Positions 57,913-64,000 of a stretch of DNA of 64,000 nt are shown piece by piece (positions within the stretch are counted from its first letter, which is position 1; every line of letters starts with the position of its first letter). The position numbers and the translations under genes were made by a program. Source of the DNA: Pseudomonas massiliensis (GTDB lineage: Bacteria; Pseudomonadota; Gammaproteobacteria; Pseudomonadales; Pseudomonadaceae). The stretch spans positions 1-64,000 of the forward strand of contig NZ_CCYK01000007.1 in the NCBI RefSeq assembly GCF_000826105.1, given 5' to 3'. The notes beneath the pieces were generated by a model. The model did not search any database and was not told the origin of the DNA. It was given only the letters and a program-made list of their open reading frames with translations.

Positions 57913-59004
57913 GTGGCGCTCAATACCGTCGAAGAGCTGGTCGAAGACATCCGTCAGGGCAAGATGGTCATCCTCATGGATGACGAAGATCGAGAGAATG
58001 AAGGCGACCTGATCATGGCCGCCGAATGCTGCCAGGCCGAGCACATCAACTTCATGGCGCGCTTCGCCCGTGGCCTGATCTGCATGCCCATGACCCGTGA
58101 GCGTTGTGAAACGCTGCGGTTGCCGCTGATGGCGCCGCGCAACGGCTCGGGTTTCGGCACCAAGTTCACCGTTTCCATCGAAGCCGCCGAAGGAGTGACC
58201 ACGGGGATTTCAGCTGCTGATCGGGCGCGCACCGTGCAGGCAGCCGCCGCCAGGGACGCCGTGGCCGAAGACATCGTCAGCCCCGGCCATATCTTTCCCC
58301 TGATGGCGCAACCGGGCGGTACGCTCGCTCGCGCCGGGCACACCGAGGCGGCCTGTGATCTGGCGCGCATGGCCGGATTCGAGCCCGCTGGAGTCATCTG
58401 CGAAGTGATGAACGACGATGGCACCATGTCCCGTCGCGCCGAGCTCGAGGCGTTCGCCGCCGAGCATGGAATCAAGATTGGCACCATCGCCGATCTGATT
58501 CATTACCGCATGATCCACGAGCGCACCGTGTTGCGAGTATCCGAGCAACCCTTGGATACCGAGCTGGGTCAGTTCAACCTGGTGACCTATCGCGACTCGG
58601 TGGAAGGCGACGTGCACATGGCGTTGACCCTGGGCAAGGTGAAAGCGGACGAGCCCACGCTGGTTCGCGTCCATAACATGGACCCGCTGCGCGACCTTCT
58701 GATGGTTCGCCAGCCTGGCCGCTGGAGCCTCAGGGCGGCCATGACCCAGGTGGCCGAAGCCGGCGCCGGGGTAGTGCTGCTGCTGGGCCACCCCCTCGAT
58801 GGTGACCAGTTGCTGGCCCATATTCGCGAAGCCACCGAGCATGTACCGGTGAAGAAGCCCAATACCTACAGCACGGTGGGCGCTGGCTCGCAGATCCTGC
58901 GCGACCTGGGCGTGCGCAAGATGCGCCTGATGAGCTCGCCCATGAAGTTCAACGCGATATCCGGATTCGACCTGGAAGTTGTAGAATACGTGCCCTCCGA
59001 ATAA
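57913..59004 (+). CDS. ribB: DHBP synthase RibB fused to a degenerate GTP cyclohydrolase II domain
   Basis: Makes dihydroxybutanone phosphate from ribulose 5-phosphate. The 363 residues hold the RibB domain (1-205; [30 protein letters not shown] and [15 protein letters not shown], all active-site parts). The second domain resembles GTP cyclohydrolase II but lacks the zinc cysteines ([13 protein letters not shown] where RibA has [12 protein letters not shown] and CDCG). So it should not have that activity, and RibA at 62475 supplies it. Start is GTG 57913, after AGGGGGTG. No FMN riboswitch fits in the 16-base gap upstream. Confidence 0.95.
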   Translation: MALNTVEELVEDIRQGKMVILMDDEDRENEGDLIMAAECCQAEHINFMARFARGLICMPMTRERCETLRLPLMAPRNGSGFGTKFTVSIEAAEGVTTGISAADRARTVQAAAARDAVAEDIVSPGHIFPLMAQPGGTLARAGHTEAACDLARMAGFEPAGVICEVMNDDGTMSRRAELEAFAAEHGIKIGTIADLIHYRMIHERTVLRVSEQPLDTELGQFNLVTYRDSVEGDVHMALTLGKVKADEPTLVRVHNMDPLRDLLMVRQPGRWSLRAAMTQVAEAGAGVVLLLGHPLDGDQLLAHIREATEHVPVKKPNTYSTVGAGSQILRDLGVRKMRLMSSPMKFNAISGFDLEVVEYVPSE

Positions 59005-59005
59005 A

Positions 59006-59061
59006 CAGGCCGCGCGCCTGCTTTTCGACTTTACTTATCACAGGCCGCATCGCGCGGCCTG
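59006..59061 (+). other. Two small hairpins between ribB and ribH
   Basis: CAGGC-CGCGC-GCCTG (59006-59020) followed by CTTTT, and CAGGCCGC/GCGGCCTG (59041-59048 with 59054-59061) followed by GCTCTTT. Both start with the same five bases. They may be weak terminators or a control site that sets the level of ribH. Confidence 0.4.
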
Positions 59062-59084
59062 GCTCTTTAATACGAGAATGCCGA

Positions 59085-59561
59085 ATGACCCTGAAGACCA
59101 TCGAAGGTACCTTCATTGCCCCCCAAGGGCGCTATGCGCTGGTGGTGGGCCGCTTCAACAGCTTCGTCGTGGAAAGCCTGGTCAGCGGCGCGGTCGACGC
59201 CCTGGTGCGCCATGGCATCGATGAAAACGACATCACCATCATCCGCGCACCCGGCGCGTTCGAGATTCCACTGGTAGCCCAGAAGGTCGCCCAGCGCAGC
59301 GAATTCGACGCGATCATCGCCCTGGGCGCGGTCATCCGTGGCGGTACCCCGCATTTCGAATACGTGGCTGGCGAATGCACCAAGGGCCTGTCCCAGGTGT
59401 CCATGGAGTTCGGCGTACCTGTAGCCTTTGGCGTGCTGACGGTCGATAGCATCGAACAGGCCATCGAGCGTTCCGGCACCAAGGCCGGCAACAAGGGCGC
59501 CGAAGCCGCCCTTTCGGCCCTGGAAATGGTAAGCCTGCTGGCGCAGTTGGAGGCCAAGTGA
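59085..59561 (+). CDS. ribH: Lumazine synthase
   Basis: Condenses dihydroxybutanone phosphate with the pyrimidine made by RibD to give lumazine; forms large ring or capsid assemblies. The 158 residues show [35 protein letters not shown], and the active-site stretch [17 protein letters not shown] with the catalytic His. The stop overlaps the nusB start (GTGA). Confidence 0.97.
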   Translation: MTLKTIEGTFIAPQGRYALVVGRFNSFVVESLVSGAVDALVRHGIDENDITIIRAPGAFEIPLVAQKVAQRSEFDAIIALGAVIRGGTPHFEYVAGECTKGLSQVSMEFGVPVAFGVLTVDSIEQAIERSGTKAGNKGAEAALSALEMVSLLAQLEAK

Positions 59562-60055
59562 TCAGCGACGAAAACAACGGTTTCAACCCGCGCGAACCCA
59601 AAGACCCGGCTACGGCCAAGAGCAAGAGCGCCAAGCGGCGTGAGGCGCGGAAAATGGCGACCCAGGCCCTGTACCAGTGGCAACTGGCCGGGCACTCGCT
59701 CAATGAAATCGAAGCCCAGTTCCGTGTGGACAACGACTTCAGCGATGTCGATGGCGCCTATTTCCGCGAGCTGCTGCATGGCGTGGCCACCAACAAGGGT
59801 GAAATCGATGCCAGCCTCAAGCCCTGCATGGAACTGGCCCTCGAAGAGCTGGACCCGGTAGAACTGGCGGTGCTGCGCCTGTCGACCTTCGAACTGCTCA
59901 AGCGGGTGGACGTGCCCTATCGCGTGGTCATCAACGAAGGCATCGAACTGGCGAAGATCTACGGCGCCACTGACGGCCATAAATTCGTCAACGGTGTACT
60001 GGACAAGCTGGCGCCCAAGTTGCGGGCACCCGAAGTCAACGCACACAAGCGCTAA
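59558..60055 (+). CDS. nusB: Transcription antitermination factor NusB
   Basis: Binds boxA RNA with S10 (NusE, also in this window) and is needed for rRNA antitermination. The 165 residues have a basic N-terminus ([20 protein letters not shown]) and the conserved [17 protein letters not shown] and [15 protein letters not shown]. Start is GTG 59558, overlapping the ribH stop by four bases. Standard order ribH-nusB-thiL-pgpA. Confidence 0.97.
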   Translation: MISDENNGFNPREPKDPATAKSKSAKRREARKMATQALYQWQLAGHSLNEIEAQFRVDNDFSDVDGAYFRELLHGVATNKGEIDASLKPCMELALEELDPVELAVLRLSTFELLKRVDVPYRVVINEGIELAKIYGATDGHKFVNGVLDKLAPKLRAPEVNAHKR

Positions 60056-60060
60056 GGGTC

Positions 60061-61032
60061 GTGGCGCTCGGTGAATTCGAGCTGATCCGCCGTTTCTTCG
60101 CGGCGGCGGCATGCGCGCGGCCAGGCAGCGGCGTTACGCTGGGCATTGGCGATGACTGCGCCTTGCTGGCGCCGCCCGCGGGTGAGCAGTTGGCAGTTTC
60201 CACCGATACCCTGGTGGAAGGCGTTCATTTTCCTCGTAATGCGCCACCCGCCAGGCTCGGCCAGCGGGCCCTGGCGGTCGCCGCCAGCGATCTGGCCGCG
60301 ATGGGGGCCGCGCCTTTGGGCTTCACCCTTGCGCTGACCTTGCCGGAGGTGAACGCCAACTGGCTCCAGGACTTTGCCCAGGGGCTGGACACCATGGCTC
60401 AGTCCTGCGGCCTGCGCCTGGTGGGTGGCGATACCACCCGAGGGCCCTTGAGCCTGACCCTTACCGTATTTGGCAGCGTGCCCGTTGGGCAGGCCTTGAC
60501 CCGCGCCGGTGCCCGGCCGGGTGACCTGGTGTGCGTGGGGGGGACCCTGGGCGACGCGGCGGGAGCCTTGCCGTTGGTGCTGGGCGAGCGTTCGGCCAAC
60601 GAGGCAGTGGCTGGCCCGCTGCTGTCCCATTATTGGACACCGCCGCCCCAGTTCACCCTCGGCCTGGCGCTTCGCGGCAAAGCCACCGCCGCCCTGGACA
60701 TTTCCGATGGCTTGCTCGCCGACTGCGGCCACATCGCCACAGCCTCAGGGGTGGCGATGCGCATCGAACAATCGCGGTTGCCGCTGTCTGATACTCTACG
60801 TGCCTTTCTTCCCGCCGCCGCTGCACTGGAAGCGGCGCTCAGTGGCGGCGACGATTACCGGCTGGCCTTCACTCTGCCTGCTGAGCACCTGGCTGCTGTG
60901 GTCAGCCTGGAACCTGGCGTGCGAGTCATCGGTCAGGTGCTGGCTGGCGAAGGGGTTTGCCTGGTCGATGAGCAGGGCCTGGATGTAACACCAGGCCAGC
61001 GGGGTTATCAACATTTTCGGGAGCGACCGTGA
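60061..61032 (+). CDS. thiL: Thiamine-monophosphate kinase
   Basis: Makes thiamine diphosphate from the monophosphate with ATP. The 323 residues include GIGDDCALL, STDTLVEGVHF, VAASDLAAMGA, and VGGDTTRGPLSLTLT, the metal and ATP sites of the PurM/ThiL fold, plus ALDISDGLLADCGHIA. Start is GTG 60061, five bases after the nusB stop. The end overlaps pgpA by four bases (GTGA). Confidence 0.95.
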   Translation: MALGEFELIRRFFAAAACARPGSGVTLGIGDDCALLAPPAGEQLAVSTDTLVEGVHFPRNAPPARLGQRALAVAASDLAAMGAAPLGFTLALTLPEVNANWLQDFAQGLDTMAQSCGLRLVGGDTTRGPLSLTLTVFGSVPVGQALTRAGARPGDLVCVGGTLGDAAGALPLVLGERSANEAVAGPLLSHYWTPPPQFTLGLALRGKATAALDISDGLLADCGHIATASGVAMRIEQSRLPLSDTLRAFLPAAAALEAALSGGDDYRLAFTLPAEHLAAVVSLEPGVRVIGQVLAGEGVCLVDEQGLDVTPGQRGYQHFRERP

Positions 61033-61532
61033 CAGATCATCCGAACCAGGTGCCCGCGGAGTTCGTGCCGCCTTCGGTATGGCGCAACCCCTGGCACTTC
61101 CTCGCCTTTGGCTTCGGCTCGGGTACCTTGCCCAAGGCGCCCGGCACCTGGGGCTCGCTGGTTGCGGTACCTTTCATTCCGTTGTGGCAGATGCTGCCGG
61201 ACTGGGGCTATTGGCTGATGTTGGGCGTGACCATGCTGTTCGGCTTCTGGCTCTGCGGGAAGGTGGCCGACGACCTGCGCGTGCATGACCACGAAGGCAT
61301 CGTCTGGGATGAAATGGTCGGCATGTGGATCACCCTCTGGCTCGTGCCCGAGGGCTGGTATTGGCTGGTTGTCGGTTTCCTGGTGTTTCGCTTCTTCGAT
61401 ATCCTCAAGCCCTGGCCTATCCGCTGGGTGGATCGCCATGTGCATGGCGGCATAGGCATCATGCTCGATGACCTGATCGCCGGCGTCTTCGCCTGGCTGG
61501 CGATGCAAGGGCTGGTTCTGCTATTTACCTGA
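61029..61532 (+). CDS. pgpA: Phosphatidylglycerophosphatase A
   Basis: Removes phosphate from phosphatidylglycerol phosphate in the inner membrane to make phosphatidylglycerol. The 167 residues have FGSGTLPKAPGTWGSLVA near the N-terminus, the acidic motif VWDEMVGMW, and three or four hydrophobic segments. Start GTG 61029 overlaps the thiL stop. Typical thiL-pgpA pair. Confidence 0.95.
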   Translation: MTDHPNQVPAEFVPPSVWRNPWHFLAFGFGSGTLPKAPGTWGSLVAVPFIPLWQMLPDWGYWLMLGVTMLFGFWLCGKVADDLRVHDHEGIVWDEMVGMWITLWLVPEGWYWLVVGFLVFRFFDILKPWPIRWVDRHVHGGIGIMLDDLIAGVFAWLAMQGLVLLFT

Positions 61533-61546
61533 ATGAGGATGGCCGC

Positions 61547-62347
61547 ATGGATTGGCGCCAAGGGGCCTGGCCCCTGTTCAAGTGCTTGCGCGCGCTGTGC
61601 TGGGCGGGCGTGGCCGCCTGCCTCACGCCCATCGCGACGGCCGCGCCCAAGCCAGGAACCGTGGAAGTCGTCAGCGAAGCGTGGAACGACTACACCTCCG
61701 CAGACGGCACTGGCCTGGGTTGGGACCTGATACGTATCATCTTCGAGCCTGCCGGCTACAAGGTAATGTGGCGTATCGAACCCTACCTGCGTTCGGTAGG
61801 CCTGGTTCAGCGGGGGGAGGCGGACGCCTGGGTGGGCTCTTATGAAAACGAGCGTGACGCCCTATACCCGAGCTGGCATTACGATACCGATCACATCTAT
61901 GCCCTGAGCCTGGCCAGTCACTCAGCGCCGATCCTGGCCACGCTCGGCGATGCTCGCCTGGCCTGGGTGCGAGGTTACGAGTTCCAGCGCTACCTGCCGG
62001 GCATCAAGCACTACGAGCATATCGAGCGGCGCAACGGCATCCTGGAAATGCTCAAGCGCGGTCATGCGGACTTCTACATCGATGCTGAGCAGGAGATGGA
62101 CTTCATCCAGCAGCAAGAGGCGGATCCCTCACAGTATCGCCTCACGCACCTGATCGACCTGCCGCTGTACCTGGGCTTCGCCAATAATCCGCGCGGGCGC
62201 GAGCTGTGCAAGGTGTATGACAAGCGCATGGCCGAGCTGGTCGCCAGTGGAGCCTTGAAGCCCCTCTACCGCCGCTGGAAAATGGCTTATCCCTTCGGCA
62301 ACGAGCCGATGCCACGCAAGACATCCATAGAAGCTTGTGATCGGTAA
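61547..62347 (+). CDS. Periplasmic solute-binding protein, family 3 type
   Basis: 266 residues with a long signal peptide (hydrophobic core ALCWAGVAACLTPIA, cut near TAA-PKPG). The body resembles amino-acid-type binding proteins (VEVVSEAWNDYTSADGTGLG, LVQRGEADAWVGSYENERD). No transporter genes are next to it, so it could also be a sensor or orphan binding protein. Ligand unknown. It lies between pgpA and ribA, both on the same strand. ATG 61547 is chosen with AGGAT 8 bases upstream. Confidence 0.75.
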   Translation: MDWRQGAWPLFKCLRALCWAGVAACLTPIATAAPKPGTVEVVSEAWNDYTSADGTGLGWDLIRIIFEPAGYKVMWRIEPYLRSVGLVQRGEADAWVGSYENERDALYPSWHYDTDHIYALSLASHSAPILATLGDARLAWVRGYEFQRYLPGIKHYEHIERRNGILEMLKRGHADFYIDAEQEMDFIQQQEADPSQYRLTHLIDLPLYLGFANNPRGRELCKVYDKRMAELVASGALKPLYRRWKMAYPFGNEPMPRKTSIEACDR

Positions 62348-62474
62348 GGTCGAAAATTTGAACTGAGCGCGTCATCGGGCCGATGTTACAATGTGACATC
62401 TTTGCCCAGGGCCAGCGTGTCGAGCGGTGGCCATCCCGCGGCTGTTTTCATTTGATGACAGATAGGAGCACCCG

Positions 62475-63071
62475 GTGCCCGTCGCTTTCGTTGCAGCTTC
62501 CAAACTGCCCACCCCGTTCGCCACCTTTACCATGCATGGCTTCTTCGAAGAGGCCACAGGTCGCGAGCACGTTGTCCTGACCCTGGGCGATGTAGCCGAT
62601 GGTCAACCGGTACTGGGGCGGGTCCATTCCGAATGCCTGACTGGCGATGCGCTGTTCAGCCAGCGTTGTGATTGTGGCGCTCAGCTTGAAGCCGCGCTTC
62701 AGGCCATTGCCAAGGAAGGGCGTGGCGCATTGCTCTACCTTCGACAGGAAGGGCGAGGCATCGGCTTGTTGAACAAGATCCGCGCCTACGAGCTACAGGA
62801 TGACGGCGCCGACACCGTCGAAGCCAATGAGCGCCTGGGTTTCGCGGCCGACCAGCGGGATTATTCCATCTGCCTGCCGATGCTGGAGCACCTGGGCATC
62901 AAGGCCCTGCGCTTGATGACCAACAACCCCCGCAAGGTCAAGGCATTGACAGACATGGGGATCACCGTGGCCGAGCGAGTACCGCTGCATACCGGGCACA
63001 ACCCCCACAACAAGTATTACCTGGCCACCAAGGCGGGCAAGCTTGGCCACATGATGGACCGGCCCTCGTAG
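62475..63071 (+). CDS. ribA: GTP cyclohydrolase II
   Basis: First step of riboflavin synthesis: opens the imidazole ring of GTP. The 198 residues show the zinc site [19 protein letters not shown] (three Cys) and the catalytic [11 protein letters not shown], with LMTNNPRKV near the end. Start is GTG 62475 with TAGGAG 7 bases upstream. It completes the rib genes of this region, since the RibB fusion lacks an active second domain. Confidence 0.97.
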   Translation: MPVAFVAASKLPTPFATFTMHGFFEEATGREHVVLTLGDVADGQPVLGRVHSECLTGDALFSQRCDCGAQLEAALQAIAKEGRGALLYLRQEGRGIGLLNKIRAYELQDDGADTVEANERLGFAADQRDYSICLPMLEHLGIKALRLMTNNPRKVKALTDMGITVAERVPLHTGHNPHNKYYLATKAGKLGHMMDRPS

Positions 63072-63094
63072 CCGCGGCAGTTGGCAAGGATGAG

Positions 63095-63171
63095 CCTGCG
63101 GGAGCTAGCGCCAGCTAGCGAAAGGCCCCGAAAGCCTGAGCAATTCGCCAGCTTCGCTGGCTCCCACGGGG
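63095..63171. repeat. REP doublet between ribA and dxs
   Basis: CCTGCGGGAGCTAGCGCCAG plus CTAGCGAA (63095-63122) faces TTCGCCAGCTTCGCTGGCTC plus CCACGGGG (63144-63171). The same family as 32822-32882; the core AGC-GCGAAGCTGGCGAA is shared. It lies between convergent genes. Confidence 0.75.
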
Positions 63172-63172
63172 G

Positions 63173-64000
63173 TCATGGAGCCTTGGCGAGCCTGGCGCGG
63201 ATGGCCGCTTCGATGCCGGCTTCATCCAGGCCGCATTCGGCGAGCATCTGCGCCGGCTTGGCATGTTCCACATAAACATCTGGCAGACCAAGGTGCAGCA
63301 AGGGAACGGTAGTGCCTTCGGCTGCCAGGAACTCACCTACGGCCGAACCCGCGCCGCCCATGATTGCATTTTCCTCCAAGGTCACCAGTAGTCCGTGCTG
63401 GCTTGCCATCTCCCGGACCAGGGCTTCATCCAGAGGTTTCACGAAGCGCATGTCCACCACACTGGCGTCCAGCCGCTGGGCCACGGCCAGGGCTTCGGCA
63501 AGCTGCACCCCAAAGACCAGGATGGCCACGTCCTTGCCTCTACGACGAATCACGCCCTTGCCGATCTCGACCGTGCCCAGGCCGGGTTCGATGCTCGCGT
63601 TCGGGCCGGTGCCACGCGGATAGCGAACCGCGGCCGGCCCAGGATGCTGGAAGCCGGTGCTGAGCATCAGGCGCAGTTCGTTCTCGTCACTCGGCGCCAT
63701 GATCACCAGGCCCGGTATGCAGCGCAGATAGGAAAGGTCGAAGCTGCCCGCGTGGGTCGGGCCATCCTCTCCCACCAGGCCGGCGCGGTCGATGGCGAAC
63801 AGCACGTCCAGCCCTTGCACCGCCACGTCGTGGATCAGTTGGTCATAGCCGCGCTGCAGGAACGTGGAGTAGATCGCCACCACGGGCTTGACGCCGTCGC
63901 AGGCCAGGCCCGCCGCCAGCGTAACCGCATGCTGTTCGGCGATGGCTACATCGAAGTAGCGTTCGGGGAAGCGCTCACTGAAGGCAACCAGGTCCGAGCC
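63173..64000 (-). CDS. dxs: 1-deoxy-D-xylulose-5-phosphate synthase, 3' part
   Basis: First enzyme of the MEP isoprenoid route: joins pyruvate and glyceraldehyde 3-phosphate with thiamine diphosphate. The window holds the last 275 residues; the 5' part lies beyond base 64000. Seen are [20 protein letters not shown] (the thiamine-activating Glu), [31 protein letters not shown], and the C-terminal transketolase domain ending in RARLAKAP. The frame stays open to the window edge. Thiamine diphosphate from ThiL (60061) is its cofactor. Confidence 0.97.
   Translation of the reverse strand, partial: GSDLVAFSERFPERYFDVAIAEQHAVTLAAGLACDGVKPVVAIYSTFLQRGYDQLIHDVAVQGLDVLFAIDRAGLVGEDGPTHAGSFDLSYLRCIPGLVIMAPSDENELRLMLSTGFQHPGPAAVRYPRGTGPNASIEPGLGTVEIGKGVIRRRGKDVAILVFGVQLAEALAVAQRLDASVVDMRFVKPLDEALVREMASQHGLLVTLEENAIMGGAGSAVGEFLAAEGTTVPLLHLGLPDVYVEHAKPAQMLAECGLDEAGIEAAIRARLAKAP

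Overview
The window looks like a chromosome segment of a Pseudomonas, most likely from the P. putida group. The reasons are GC-rich codon use, protein sequences typical of pseudomonads, and a gene order that, as far as I remember it, matches this genus: tuf-tRNA(Trp)-secE-nusG-rplKAJL-rpoBC-rpsLG-fusA-tuf-S10/spc/alpha, then catalase-bacterioferritin-uvrA-yajR-ssb, and later oprG, a zinc operon and the riboflavin genes. The assignment is by eye, without database searches.

Bases 1-30600 are the translation and transcription core. It starts inside one EF-Tu gene, passes a tRNA-Trp, and runs on the + strand through secE, nusG, four ribosomal genes, the two large RNA polymerase subunits, the str operon (rpsL, rpsG, fusA, second tuf) and the S10, spc and alpha ribosomal gene clusters with secY and rpoA. 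Punctuation is visible: an L10-type leader before rplJ, a hairpin terminator between rplL and rpoB, and consensus-like sigma70 promoters before rpsL, rpsJ, rpsH and rpsM. The rpsH and rpsM promoters sit directly on a terminator hairpin, so the spc cluster is split between rpsN and rpsH.

Bases 30700-37850 hold oxidative stress, iron storage and DNA maintenance genes: a small-subunit catalase, a bacterioferritin subunit that lacks the haem-ligand methionine, uvrA (minus strand), a YajR-type transporter and ssb. Bases 37850-39250 are the accessory spot of the window: an Abi_2/AbiF-type gene with a HEPN R-x4-H motif, preceded by its own promoter and a roughly 100-nt structured leader with two sequences competing for one G-tract, followed by a terminator and a REP doublet. 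This is the best candidate for an unusual system (HEPN toxin plus RNA partner). nhaA follows, with a structured leader that may be a Li+ riboswitch.

Bases 40700-45600 form a polyamine-type cluster (AraC regulator, glutamine-synthetase-like gene, polyamine-binding protein, FAD amine oxidase). Then come an HD-GYP protein, two sugar-nucleotide enzymes, and oprG with an ANR-like site. Next is a four-gene minus-strand operon (His-rich DUF2796 protein, ABC ATPase, FtsX-like permease, DUF3299 protein) behind a Zur-like box, probably for zinc.

Bases 53000-64000 carry a small unknown gene, a CnoX-type thioredoxin, a methyltransferase and a lipoprotein. The nrdR-ribD-ribE-ribB-ribH-nusB-thiL-pgpA cluster follows, then a solute-binding protein, ribA, a REP doublet and the 3' part of dxs. 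Riboflavin synthesis is complete here: RibD, RibE, RibB, RibH and a separate RibA that makes up for the degenerate second domain of RibB.
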